The notes: generated from the sequence alone by a model not told the origin. A stretch of DNA of 64,000 bases from Isoetes taiwanensis (GCA_021234155.1 JAJEKV010000023.1:7044009-7108008), one strand, 5' to 3'. Positions 44,151-55,457 are shown, numbered from the stretch's first letter. A program made the numbers and translations.

Positions 44151-46599
44151 TGCTTGGATCTAAATTTATGGTCCGCTTGAAAAACATATAACACAATGGC
44201 ACATATCCTGAAGAAAAGTAAATAATCTTGCACTTTCTCACATAAACCGCATTTTCACATTGTAAGATCTAGAGAGGATCTCTAAGGACAATTTTTGGTT
44301 TCCACGAATAGGGATAATTTATGGCTCCAAAAAAAAATTGAATCCATAAACAGTGGAACTTTCCCTAAATGGTTTGATCAAATTGATAAAATGCAGTTTT
44401 GTTGTCAAAAGCACAATAAACAATTGTCAGATTGTCATTTATGGTGTATTCCATGGTCTAAGAAGTCCCTGTCTAATACAAAGCCCTATATATTGCAGCT
44501 CGTACAGTTTTAAAACACTTATTAATATGCATCTCATGTGTTATAGCAAACATTTTTCATGGCTCTACAACAGAACATTATGTGGAGAATGCTAATGTGT
44601 GACTTGCATCTGCAAAATCAAAAAAATTTGCAAAGATCATAACCTTTAGCATTATTCTGTCTGCTACTGCTACTGTTAACAAAGATGCTACTGTTAACAA
44701 ATATGCTGCTTTATCAAATCATTATGCAAATATTTTGGCATAATATGGTAAACATTGATTTTAACAGATTGTTGAAAGTATGTAGAATGAGCAGATACTG
44801 TAAAATTCCACATTGCCAATGTTCTAAGCAAAGCCTGATAAATAACAAAAGTGCAATATAAGACAATGATTATCCTATCCAGCATGATAAAGTGTTGCCT
44901 CAGATATTTTAAGCCCCCCAATATTTGCGCTTCGTAAATTTGGAATGCAGAAGGAGAAAGAAATCAGAATCCAATTCTCACAAGCATGTCGCAGCATAAA
45001 GTACGGACCATGGAAATGATACACAAAGAAAACCTGGGAAAGCAGAGATTTATAAAAGAATAGACGCAAGGTATTGAACATGCGCCTCTGCCTCCTTGCA
45101 TTTCATGCCAAGCTATGGAGAAATTCAGGATGCCCATATGGAGAAAGCTATTACTTCCTACATCTTATGCCACATTACAACTGCCCAAGCATGCCCACAA
45201 ATAGAACTGAAATTAGAGAAAATCACTTGCTTCATCCTAAATGTTACCTAAATGATTTTCTGAGTGCCTCTAAACAGCAGCAACAAAGATTCTCCACCCT
45301 AACCTGCATAGAAAAGCAAGCAATGAAATGAAAGAAAAGCAAAGAAAATAAGTATCAAATCCGACACAACTAACCTGATCTGATCTGGAATCTTGCAAGC
45401 ACGGCCGATTTCAGAAGAGACAATGAAAAGACCTGGAAAACTTGTTCCTGTTTGCACAGAAGCAGGAATAATCTATTATTGTTGAATGACGCTACTGTCT
45501 GGTACCTTTGATTTTAAAACCGTCAAGAAATACTGGAAAGCAAAGGAGGAGAATTTGCATAATAATTTGCAACATAAGCATAGGGATTAAATAGTAATTT
45601 GCATAAGCATTAAATTGAAAATAATCAGAGGATAACCAAATCAAGCACTTCTTTAAGGTCATTTGGGTTCGTTGCTCTTCCCAGCAAAGCATGTCAATTT
45701 CGTTGTATACCAAAGATAGATATCTAGCTGTATTAGATGACATGCCTTTGTTCTCACTGCCTACAAAACAAACCATGGAAGAAAGCACAAAAGATGAGCT
45801 CCAATAATCATTTTGACCCAACTCAAAAGCAATAGAGATGAAACTGAAAGCCATAAACTCGTTAGCGGTAGACTTCTGAATCTCAGAATTCTGAACAACA
45901 GCATCGAATGGAGATTTAGTCTAAGGAATTTTAAGGAGATGAAACCTATTTTGTTGTCCCCTCCGAATCCGTCTTTAGCTAATGACAGGCTTCACAATAG
46001 CTTCTCCAGGGATACCAATATTTAATTTATATCCAAAAGGGCACCTTAAAAATCCTGCATTGGATTGAGTTTGTTGCATGTGATCTCTACCTGTATATAC
46101 ATTTTGCACAAACCAAACCGTAGCAACCCCGTTATGCCATAGACGGAGCTTCACCATTTACCTCTATTTCGCTCTTCGATCTAACCTGCATGCTCAATAC
46201 TTCTTCACTAAAGAAATTGGAAGCTTCTTTACAGAAAAGAGAATAAGCTTTTAGAACATGTAAGAGGCATCTGCAAAACCATTTTACCATTTTAGCACTT
46301 CCTTGAATCTCCAACCGGTTGCTATCTGGGTAACACTGCAAGGAAGTAACGAAATTAGCTTAAGAGCACGCTTCAAATGCTAAAACTACAATAGAAGAGA
46401 AAGAGCTCGAAAACTGCCCTTCAACCTAAACTGAAAAAATGTTGAAGCGGCCAAAGCGGCTTCGCTTCTTGAAAATAAGAGAAAAACTGATATGGTCTGT
46501 GGGGTATGGGATAAAGCCTGGAAAGATTGGGGCCCATTGGATAACGATTTCCTTGAAGGATCCGCCCTTTTGGTGTGTTGGTTATCACTAGAGGTGCTA
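44151..46599. other. Intergenic, unrecognised ORFs
   Basis: Short frames occur on both strands, the longest at 45492-45854 (minus, 120 codons, hydrophobic) and 46132-46341 (minus, Cys-rich). Splice-like edges are present near 46330 (CAG followed by TGTTACCC on the minus strand). I cannot assign a family, and an exon of a real gene here is possible. Confidence 0.35.
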
Positions 46600-47684
46600 G
46601 TGCGTAACATTTGGTATCAGAGCCAAGCTATTCCTAAAGTTTGCAAAGACTTCCGGTTGGTGCTGGAGATTGCAAACAGGAATAGAGAATCTTATTCTGG
46701 CTATTCTTGATGTTTGTAAGTCATCTAGTTGTTGCTAGTGATTACAAATTGGAATAGAATTCCTCCTCCTGAGAATCTAAATGATCTTCTTTCTATGAAT
46801 TTAAAATTTTAACTTCTTGGATCATTCTTTCCAATCCGATTCTACCCAGAGTAATCAACCTTTGGATATCAGTATGACAAAATTGTTTGTTGCAGGAAAT
46901 ATAGGTGCAGGTGATTGGTGACATGGAATAAGCAGAGGGAACTGAGCCTAACCTTCCTTATCAATCCATTTCATTTGCCAAAATGGATCTCCTTCCAATC
47001 AAGCCGAACCAGAATTGACAATCCATCTCCTTGGCCAAGATGGATCTCCGTTGAAACTTTCCTGCATCTACATAGGGCGTATCTATGGTGGATGGATCAA
47101 TTTTTATCTGAACTCTCTATCCTTGATAAGTCTTGAACTATTCCAAACTAAACGAATTCTAAACAATGTAGAGTGGGGCCCATTATTTTAGTAAGACGTC
47201 TTAATAATGAATATCTGTCTGTAAGAAATTGTAGTTTAAAAGTAGAGGTGACTTCAAAATCTGTTAAAAGATTTTAAAGGGTTTGTGCCTTTAGAGAAAT
47301 TGTAAATCTATTTTATGATTGTATTGCTTCCTTCTAATGAATGATCATGCCATTAATAGTTGCACAATGGTTGGTGCCATAAGTGTGGATGTTAAAGGAT
47401 GATATTTTGAAATTCTAGATTGGTGTCTAGAGTTTGAGCAGTAGTTGGTGCTACTGGTTGGAGTCGGTGCTTCTTCGGAATCCTTGATCTTTTCTTAATC
47501 TTGCCTTTATGTTAAAATTTAAATTTTATCTAGTAGATCTTAAGCTTTGCTAATATATCTCAAAAAAAATAATCAAATCTTCCCTAAATCTTTATCTTAA
47601 TCTTTAGCCACAACAGTTGTGATTGTCATAAATAATTGGTGCTATTTATGAAGTCATAATCCTAGCCTTTGGTCCTTAAAATGG

Positions 47685-47745
47685 ATTGAGTTGGTGCTCA
47701 TGTACAAATTGAGTTGGTGCTCATGTAGAAATTGAATTGATGCTT
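47685..47745 (+). repeat. Short tandem repeat GAGTTGGTGCTCATGTA
   Basis: GAGTTGGTGCTCATGTACAA is followed directly by GAGTTGGTGCTCATGTAGAA and a third degenerate copy. Further GTTGGTGC strings occur upstream to about 47360. Confidence 0.8.
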
Positions 47746-47796
47746 AATTTGTGGTTTACAACTGAGGTCAGTTGCTTCCAAAAAAGGGAAGAATTG

Positions 47797-48115
47797 TTAT
47801 GAATATGGTAGCTCGGGGGAGTGGTCTTGGACGTTAGTCTTGGTGGACTAGCATGGGTGTGTAAGAATAGCAAATTATGGGCAAAGCAAGGCAAATAAAT
47901 GGCAATGAAACCTTATAATGGTTAAAGTTCTAGAGTTTAAATATAGTTGAGCCAAGATTGTATTCTTATATTCAAAAGTCAAAGATAAATATAAAAATAA
48001 CTAAAGCCAACATTAGTTTCAAAGGAAAAGGAAGAACGTAACTATTAAACTATAAAAGAAGTGATGGGCATGAATAGTTATTATTAGACGACAACCTTTT
48101 TGGACAAACTACTTT
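47797..48115 (+). repeat. Left arm of a long inverted repeat
   Basis: TTATGAATATGGTAGCTC through GGACAAACTACTTT is present in inverted orientation at 52292-53397, there split by a LINE fragment. A further inverted match lies inside (CGTATTTAATTAAAGTGGGA at about 48301 against about 52029-52051). Confidence 0.9.
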
Positions 48116-48412
48116 TTGTTATGGTTCACAACAATGGACCATACCTTTTATCTCTTCTAAACAGAATACCAGACTTCTTACTGTAAACTGTCCAGGTTTG
48201 CTACACAATCACAGAATAAACAGTTAGCAATGACAAAATGAACTAAGTATAAAATAAGACGACAAATAAGCACAGATCCAATAAACATAGCATATAGGTC
48301 GTATTTAATTAAAGTGGGACAAATCTCGAATTTTGGGACTCAGACTGAAAATGAGACACATTTCCAAATAAATAGTTGAGAAAGTTTACAAAAACCTAGA
48401 GTGGGGTGAGGC

Positions 48413-48672
48413 CAAAAGGGGAGGGAAGGGGAGAAGTTGGGGAGAAGTTGAGAGAAGTCATGGAAGGGGTAAGTTAGAAGAAGGAGGGAGGAGGAAGTTC
48501 GGAAAGGGGGCGAAAGAGGGGGCAAAGGGAGGTGGGTAAGGGGGCAAGGGGCAAGAGGAGGGGCAAGGGGCAAGGGGTAAGGGGGGCAAGAGGAGGGGCA
48601 AGGGGAGGAGCAAAGTCGAAGAGGAGATGGCAAAGAGGAGATGGCAAGGGGAGGGAAAAAGAGGGAGAGGGG
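48413..48672 (+). repeat. Purine-rich (G/A) tract
   Basis: About 260 bp almost free of pyrimidines on the plus strand, made of GGGGCAAG, GGGGAGAAG and AGATGGCAAAG variants. The ORFs on the opposite strand (Pro/Leu/Ser-rich) are composition artefacts. Confidence 0.85.
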
Positions 48673-49620
48673 ATGAATCTAAAAGTAAGGATTATAAATA
48701 ATAAAATAAATAAATATAATACATAATACAATTAAAATTCAATAAATCATTTAATAAATACAAATAAACATAATTAATTGGATAATTTCTTTTTCTTTCT
48801 TTCTCGCCCCGCGTGGCGAGAATGGGCTCAGCATGATGAGAATTGTGCTTTGTGTTTCAATCATGAAGCAGCATCCCTCTTTTTGTAGCCCTTCTATCGC
48901 CCCTTCCATGAAAGCACTCTGCCAAGTGAATTGCAGATAACCCGTCTTCCTTTTCTTCTCAATAATCCTTTTCTTCCTTCTATAATCCGTCTATGGCGTG
49001 AGAGAAGGCTTCGATATATTCTCACGATGCCCAAATGTGAGGAAATGTGAACGAATGCCGATGAATGAGTAAAACCGGAACAGAAGAAACTGCAGATGGT
49101 AAAAATACTGAGTGCAGAAGTGGTTAGGGATGGGAACGGGCTGATGCGCTTGAAGCCGCGGGTATGGGCGGAGTCTGGAAAGGCAAGATCCATACTCCAA
49201 GAGGGGCGTTGAGTAAGAGGCAAGAGCCAAGAGGAAAGGGGGAGTCTGGAAAGAGGAAAGGAGGCAAGGGCCAAGAGGCCGCAACAAAGAACGCTAAGAT
49301 GGAGCCCAGCACCACATTCCATTCCATTTTCACATTCGATAAACAGGTATTCAGGTGCTTTTGCTTCCAATTGTTGCTTGTCTCACAATTATTATTGTGC
49401 AATAACAGGAATTTTAAAGATCTCCCAGGACTCTGTGAACAGAGCTTGCTTGAGGAAGCGCTTGAGACATCTGAGCTATTGGAATAGCAAGGTTCCTTTA
49501 TCCAGAAACCATGCATTCTGTCTTCTGTATGACTGCGAGAAAAAGAGAGACTTAAGGTATTGCAGGAGAGTGCAATTGCTGCCTTAGCCGGCCAGCTTAT
49601 TAGGTTATTCACCAGCAGAG
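48673..49620. other. Intergenic, unrecognised open frames
   Basis: A 186-codon minus-strand frame (49684-49124) and a 107-codon plus frame (49164-49487) overlap. Neither has a domain I recognise, and the plus frame is basic and simple in composition. No RNA gene. Confidence 0.4.
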
Positions 49621-49970
49621 GCGACAGAACTAGCGCCGGAGCACAGATCCGACGAAGCACAGATCCGACTTTCATCCCCTGCATCTTGCATCCTCATCTG
49701 CTTCTTGTTTGATCTGTCTTCGTCTTCTTCTTGCTTTTCTATTTGCTACATTCCCTGTTTCTTAGAGAGGTCAGGGATTTACCCTACAGATAAAGGTAAA
49801 CGGCAAGATCCGGATCCGGCAGAATAAAGAGAAGAAGAACAGCGTTTGCAGCATCCGACCTTGCCAGATCCGACCTCTCACAGATCCGACTCTGGCCTTT
49901 CTCACAGATCCGACCTTGCCATCATTCACACAGTCCGACGAAGCCTGATCCGACTGCCCGGATCGAAAAT
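49621..49970 (+). repeat. Dispersed AGATCCGAC motif cluster
   Basis: About nine occurrences of (A)GATCCGAC or close variants within 350 bp, often preceded by CAC or TGCC. Spacing is irregular, so it is a motif cluster rather than a tandem array. Confidence 0.7.
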
Positions 49971-50225
49971 CTTCAATCTGCTTTCTTAAAAAACACATTC
50001 GGCCCTTTCTTTTCTTCAAAAGAACCTAAATGGGGCGCTCATATATTTTGTTATTGGCAGTATTGATGATGGGTTTGGCGAATCCGGGCTTTGCACAGCA
50101 TCAAAATAGCATGTGTTAGTGCCGGAAAATAGCTTCGAAAAGGAGTAAAGAGAGGTCGCCATCGCCATAGCCATCGCCATAGCCCAGGGTCTTCGCCAGG
50201 GATTAGAGCCATCGTGGGAAAGCGG

Positions 50226-50366
50226 GGACCAAAAGGTATGTACCAAATTCAAATTTCGAAAATGAGGGGGAAAAAAAAGCGGGGTAGAGTAAAAAGAACA
50301 ATAAATATGTACCAAATTCAAATTTCGAAAATGAGGGGGAAAAAAAGCGGGGTAGAGTAAAAAGAA
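50226..50366 (+). repeat. Tandem duplication, about 72-bp unit
   Basis: TATGTACCAAATTCAAATTT through AGCGGGGTAGAGTAAAAAG is repeated directly, differing mainly in the length of the A run. Confidence 0.9.
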
Positions 50367-50579
50367 CAATAAAGATTTAAAAAAGAAATAGAGGATTTAT
50401 TTGTTTGAAGCTTTACATTTTCCGCAAGTTCTAGTCATATTTGGCAAGTTTTATGCATTCTTTCAAGCATTCTTTGTATGCTCGTTTAGAGTTAGAAAAT
50501 ATATAGGGAGTGTATTTTTCATAGAAAATACATAGGATATTGTGTTTATTGAAAAATACATAGTATATAGAATATTGTG

Positions 50580-50765
50580 CTTTGTATGGACCGTGTGCTA
50601 GTATGCTAATGCGTGTATTATGAAATTGTGGTAGTATAAAGTACTAATGTGTGCTAATTAAGGTGTGCTAGTATAAAAATGCTAATGTGTGCTAATACTA
50701 ATGTGTGCTAGTATAAAAACCATTGTTAAATACTAATGTGTGCTAAATACTAATGTGCTGTGAGA
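50580..50765 (+). repeat. CTAATGTGTGCTA repeat field
   Basis: Strings such as CTAATGTGTGCTAA and GTGTGCTAGTATAAAA occur about eight times with variable spacing. Low-complexity local expansion. Confidence 0.75.
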
Positions 50766-50884
50766 AAAACAATAAACTATGGTGTGATAGAATAATAAAC
50801 TATGGTGGAAAACTAGATGGATAGATAGATAAAATGATGCTCATAAAAATAATCTCGGCCCTTGAAATTGCCTTTTTACTCACG

Positions 50885-51325
50885 GTTGCCTTTCTCAACT
50901 TCGCGAAGTCGAAAGGCCCTCAAACCTAGTTTTTTAAACTTTGGTTGCTTTTCTCGACTTCGCTTGAGTCGAAAAGACCTTCGACCCCCAAACTGCTTTT
51001 TTTCTGTCGGGAAGGCCTTTCTCGACTCATTCTCGAAAAACTCTCGACCCCTAAAACTGCGTTTTTAAACTTTGAGTTTGCCTTTCTCGACTTCGCGAGT
51101 CGAAAAAACCTTCCTACAAAACTGCGTTTTTAACTTTGAGTGCCTTTCTCGACTCGCGAGTCGAGAAAGGCCTTCTGACCCCTAAAACCTGCGTTTTTCG
51201 CTTTGAGCTGCCTTTCTCGACTCGCGGGTCGAAAGGCCTTCTCCCCTAAAACTTTAAAACTTTTAAACTTTAAAAAGCCTTTCTCGACTTCATGAGTCGA
51301 GAAAGGCTCTCAATTATATTTTCCA
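50885..51325. repeat. Seven-unit palindrome-bearing tandem array
   Basis: Units of about 55-75 bp, each with GCCTTTCTCGACT, a short centre and AGTCGAGAAAGGC (variably decayed), joined by CCCCTAAAACTGCGTTTTTA-like linkers. Unit cores lie near 50890, 50950, 51023, 51077, 51142, 51208 and 51279. At 51142-51171 the unit is a perfect 30-bp palindrome with centre TCGCGA. Each unit can form a hairpin. No coding signal. Confidence 0.9.
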
Positions 51326-52291
51326 AAAATGGCCCTAAGAACTGTGTTTTATTTTAATTTTTTTGCCTGTAGCATCACTTGACTAACTTGATTTTGTCTT
51401 TTGCAGTCCTTATCTCGACCAGATAGTACATGCTTGGGAGCAATGAAAAGACCAGTTCATTGAAGAAAGATGCCGAGAAGAGGGTGGTGACATCAGTTGG
51501 ACATACAAGCACGTGGCCTATGAAGGAACTCCTCATATAAATTTCTATCATCTGTAAGTTGCTCCGTGACTTGGACAGAGCTCCCAAGCGCCGTTTGCAC
51601 TAGGTGGTTCATGTGTGAAGAGGGTGTAATCATTGTGATAATATGACCACTATGGTTGCTTCACCCACTGTAATATATATTGTCATGAGCCCATTTATAA
51701 ATATAAGGTATCTCAAAACTAGTATTTTTTGGTGATTAAGTAAACAATTTGCTTAATTTTTGTTGGAATTTGTGATCTCTTGTCTACCCACCTAAGAAAA
51801 TAGAGCCAAAATGTCTTGGTAAAGGAATTCACCCTCACGCGAAAAACTCTTATTTTGAATGACAAACAAGCCCCAAAACAGGGACTCGACTCGCTATCCA
51901 AGAAAACTGGGAGAAAGCTTGGATGCACAGTAACAGACAAAAATTCGAATTAAGGACAGTTTTCGGGTCGGGGTGCTCCTTTTTCTGTAAAATAACAGAG
52001 TTCCGAAAAAAAGTGGGAATGGAATGAGTCCCACTTTAATTAAATACGACTTATATGAGTTACACCGATAACTCAGATTGGTCAAGCTCTTAGTTCACCA
52101 AAACTAGAGCTAGATCTAGATGCATTAACCAGTCTTTGGTAGTTCACCGCCTAACCGGGTCACTCGGTGCCAAGAACTGGCAGAATTATGGCAAGGCTTG
52201 CTGGCAATAGCAAAGTAACAAGCAAGGGCGGTCTAACAAAACATGAATGCGGTCACATGGTCAAAGAGATATTCGAATTAGAGTTAAAGTT
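51326..52291. other. Spacer inside the inverted repeat, no gene
   Basis: AT-rich. Contains GTCCCACTTTAATTAAATAC at about 52029, inverted relative to about 48301. No ORF over 75 codons with a domain. Confidence 0.5.
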
Positions 52292-52439
52292 AAAGTAGTT
52301 TGTCCAAAAAGGTGATCGTCTAATAATAACTATTCATGCCCATCACTTCTTTTATAGTTTAATAGCCACGTTCTTTTTTTTCCTTTGAAACTAATGTTGG
52401 CTTTAGTTATTTTTATATTTATCTTTGATTTTTGAATAT

Positions 52440-53185
52440 AGAATAGAATAGAATAGAATTGTTTTTATCGTCCACGGAGACCAATCGGCCTATGGGACCC
52501 AATACAAAAAGCGCCAGCACATCACATTCTTGCCGGATTAAAAACCCCCCTGAAAGGGTTTTCGAGGAAAAAAGCGTGGCGACAATAAGACTAGCGACAT
52601 CAATTAAATGGTTGATCAGGGGGCATATCCGAGCCCTCAAGTCCAAGTACTTCCCCGAATGTATGATCCGAAAGGAGCGCCGCCGCCGAGTGCCCCGATA
52701 TCATGTGTAGCGGCTCATCAGGTCTAATCAACTGAGCATACCGTGTCCGAATCTGTCCGAATCTGATCATATGCTGGGCAGCTCTGGAAAGTGTGACACT
52801 CATCCTCAACAGCTCCCGTCTGGCAGCACTGACAAACCCTATCCTGACGTGGCTCCCCAATCCATCGACCTGTCTCAATCCGGAGATGGTGGGCACCGTC
52901 TCGCGAATGGAGGCGATATGCTGCGCTTTTCATGGGCGTATGTGAGCGTAGGTAGCGCTGCGGGCCTCGTTCTAATGTGGGATTTATGTGCTGCTTGTAA
53001 TGTGCTGTTTTGACTTGCTCCAGAGCCCTGGAATCCCAAAGCTTGCTGGAGAAACAAGCATCAAGGTAACATCTCAGGCTATCACGATCTGCCTCTGTTT
53101 CTACCTAGATGCACATGTGCTCCTGGACATTCCATCTAGTTAGCCACTGCACTCTTTTATCCTTCCAACAATTCTTGAGTCGTAA
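52440..53185 (-). mobile_element. 5'-truncated LINE fragment (same family as LINE-A)
   Basis: The minus strand reads QWLTRWNVQEHMC, then KLWDSRAL, then AYRLHSRDGAHHLRIETGRW, GEPRQDRVCQCCQTGAVEDE with CHTFQSCPAYDQIR, the LINE-A C-terminal zinc motif. RLVSVDDKNNSILFYSIF is near the ORF2 end. A GAATA microsatellite (52440-52459) is the 3' tail. Comparison with the uninterrupted left arm places the insertion at GAATA, present on both sides, so a short target duplication is likely. Confidence 0.85.
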
Positions 53186-53232
53186 GAATACAATCTTGGC
53201 TCAACTATATTTAAACTCTAGAACTTTAACCA

Positions 53233-53266
53233 TTAAATAATATCTTGCCTCCAAGATATTATTTAA
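53233..53266. repeat. 34-bp foldback insertion
   Basis: TTAAATAATATCTTG, loop CCTC, then CAAGATATTATTTAA: a perfect 15-bp stem. The matching left arm lacks it and reads straight through TTATAATGGTTAAAG. Confidence 0.9.
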
Positions 53267-53397
53267 CCATAACCATTATAAGGTTTCATTGCCATTTATT
53301 TGCCTTGCTTTGCCCATAATTTGCCATTCTTACACACCCATGCTAGTCCACCAAGACTAACGTCCAAGACCACTCCCCTGAGCTACCATATTCATAA

Positions 53398-54867
53398 AAA
53401 CTCTGTGAAATTCGCCATTTTGCCTGCTTCTGCCATCTTGAAGCAGGGACCGAAATGATGGAAGGCAGGGGAGAGGTGTCCGACTAATCTGTAACCCACC
53501 GCCCCGCTGCGAAAATCTGTGAAGGAATAGGAGCGACGCCCATAATTTATTTTTGTTTTCCAAAACTCACGCTTTCCGCTGGAAAAAGCGTGAGCCAACT
53601 GAAAAGGGCAAAAGTTTTCTAAAACTCACGCTTTTGCCCCAAAAATCACACCGGGAAGATGCGGACACCGGCGTAAGCAATGATCAGCAAAAACATTTTA
53701 AGTAAGCAGATATGGTGAAGTCTACTATAAGGTTATCTTTATGAGGGTGATACTATCAAAAGATGTCTTATAGATAGATAGATAGTATTTTTACCAAAAG
53801 GAAAGGGCACCTATTTAAAATTATATGGTGAAGTCTATTATAAGGTTATCTTTACCAGCATGTAAGTTTTTAAAAGGGAAGGGGAGGAGACAACTACAAA
53901 AGAGCATGAGCCACCATGAGGAGGAGGAGCAGAGCGGCTACGACTGAGCATCCCAGCTGAATCAGAGGCTGTAGTAAATGTTGATCAAGGTTCAGAAGCC
54001 ATATAAATGTTGATCAAGGATAAGAGAGTTGTACCATATTATTATTATCTCAATAAAGCATCTAAGTTCTTCTATCATTATATGCAAATTTGAGACTGTA
54101 GTCAGTATTACTTCCAGCTTCTTCAATCCATAAAAATTGATATCAAAGCCAAAATCGTAACAGTTGCCTTTCTTGATACAAGGTGTTGAAAATAATCTAG
54201 GAAGCTGACTTACCTTTATTCAAAAGATCCGGAGTAAATAGTTCCAAATTTCTTTTGTTTTCAGAAAGCATTACTAGTCCGAATCTTTTGTAGGGTCCAA
54301 GCCTTATTTTGCATTAAGGAGTCGTAATCAGAAACCTTATGACTTATCATTGCTTAGAATTAGGTTCTTGTAAAGCAAGAATATGTAGGACAAACTGCTT
54401 TCAATGGATGCGTAGAGGTCTCTTCTTCAGAAGGAGTATGTTTGTGGCCATATCTGTTGATATTAGGAGAAGCTACTAGAGAGGGTTCTCCATAGATTGT
54501 TACACATTGAAAAGGAGCTCTTTGAGAACCCATCAAAAATGGATGTTGGAGACTGCTCTACAATAGGTCTTAAATTAATGTTAGTCTTGTTAACATGACC
54601 GATTGGCAACAAGACGCATGTTTTCATATGTCTACCATTTGCCATGGTAGATTTAATTTTATCCTTTAGGCACGTATTTCTTTGGTAGCTGAACGTGCAT
54701 TATACTAAATATACAATTTTTGGGGAAAGTAAATTTGTGAATATGCATGTAACACGAACTTTGTGTTTGAATCTCAATCAAATAGGAGAATCAACCTCGT
54801 ATGATTAATGATTAATAACAAGAATAGTTCTTTGAAGTTTTAAAAATTTTTATACTAAATATCAACC
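53398..54867. other. Intergenic, no recognised gene
   Basis: ATATGGTGAAGTCTA and TATAAGGTTATCTTTA occur at about 53709 and again at about 53823. GATA repeats at 53773-53788. No convincing gene. Confidence 0.5.
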
Positions 54868-54940
54868 GGGGGTGTAGCTCAGATGGTAGAGCGCTCGCTT
54901 TGCATGCGAGAGGTACCGGGATCGATACCCGGCGTCTCCA
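54868..54940 (+). tRNA. tRNA-Ala (anticodon TGC)
   Basis: 73 nt with a complete cloverleaf. The acceptor pairs GGGGGTG with CGTCTCC (two G-T pairs) before A. D-arm GCTCAGATGGTAGAGC. Anticodon loop in CTCGCTTTGCATGCGAG. T-arm ACCGGGATCGATACCCGG. The A box (TAGCTCAGATGG) and B box (GGATCGATACC, against the usual GGTTCGANTCC) are readable. No intron, no encoded CCA, as for nuclear tRNAs. Confidence 0.95.
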
Positions 54941-54989
54941 TTTTCATTCTAGGTTTTTGTTTATCTACCTACATCTTCTATCATGCTTC

Positions 54990-55215
54990 TGTTCTAACTA
55001 TCGTAGTTCTGTTCTAAAAGATAAACTGCAGTTAAGCATTTGTGGTTTTTTTTTTGTCTTCATTTTCTATCGTAGCTGCTGATTTTTGTTTGTCTTCATT
55101 TTCTATCGTAGCTCTGTTCTAAGACATAAACAGCAGATAAACCGTGTTCAATATCCTTTGTTTGTCTTCATCTTTTATCGTAGCTCTGTTCTAAGACGTA
55201 AACTGCAGATAAGAA
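54990..55215 (+). repeat. Degenerate tandem repeat between the tRNA genes
   Basis: TATCGTAGCTCTGTTCTAAG with following ATAAACTGCAG recurs three to four times (about 54998, 55105, 55177), joined by TTTGTCTTCATTTTCTA. Unit about 75-105 bp. Confidence 0.8.
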
Positions 55216-55223
55216 TTTGTTTG

Positions 55224-55265
55224 CAAATAGTACACTGCCACCGGGTTCAATTCCTGGTCATTGCA
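55224..55265 (+). pseudogene. tRNA-Gly pseudogene fragment
   Basis: CAAATAGTACACTGCCACCG then GGTTCAATTCCTGGTCATTGCA matches the anticodon-to-3'-end part of the tRNA-Gly at 55387 with a deletion after the anticodon stem. It cannot fold into a full tRNA. Confidence 0.75.
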
Positions 55266-55386
55266 TCTCTTGAACTTCTCTTGTCCAGCTTTTGTTTCTC
55301 AGGTTTTCTAACAACACTTAAACTGCGAGGTTTTGTAGTCTAAATACTTGGTCTCATAAGAAAGGAAGCGTTTCAGTTTTACCTGT

Positions 55387-55457
55387 GCACTGGTGGTCTA
55401 GTGGTAGAATAGTACCCTGCCACGGTACAGACCCGGGTTCGATTCCCGGCCAGTGCA
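55387..55457 (+). tRNA. tRNA-Gly (anticodon GCC)
   Basis: 71 nt: GCACTGG pairs with CCAGTGC before A. D-arm GGTCTAGTGGTAGAATAG. Anticodon arm TACCCTGCCACGGTA with anticodon GCC. T-arm CCCGGGTTCGATTCCCGG. All stems are intact and the A and B boxes are canonical. Confidence 0.96.

Larger units (their letters stand above)
46600..48115 (+). mobile_element. LTR-retrotransposon relic
   Basis: ATTTGGTATCAGAGCCAAG at about 46609 is a good initiator-tRNA-Met PBS on the plus strand. About 1.2 kb later a purine tract (AAAAAAGGGAAGAA, 47779-47792) precedes TTGTTATGAATATGG, which would begin a 3' LTR. No matching 5' LTR was found left of the PBS and no Gag or Pol domain lies between. Repeats of GTTGGTGCT (47360-47745) fill the interior. 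It may be a chimera of two relics. Confidence 0.4.
52292..53397 (-). repeat. Right arm of the long inverted repeat, split by a LINE
   Basis: Matches the left arm (47797-48115) inverted. Arm sequence covers 52292-52446 and 53186-53397, with a LINE fragment between. It also carries a 34-bp foldback (53233-53266) absent from the left arm. Confidence 0.88.

Noticed and set aside
43965-44241. Overlapping minus-strand ORFs with repeated segments
   Set aside because: They arise from the 103-bp tandem duplication and have no domain.
46600-47800. Complete LTR retrotransposon between the PBS at 46609 and the purine tract at 47779
   Set aside because: No 5' LTR matches the sequence after the purine tract and no Gag or Pol is present, so only a relic is reported.
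48340-48731. Pro/Leu-rich ORFs on the minus strand
   Set aside because: They are read through a purine tract, and composition alone explains their openness.
50580-50765. CRISPR-like array of short repeats
   Set aside because: Repeats are irregular, spacers are not unique and of uneven length, and the genome is a plant's.
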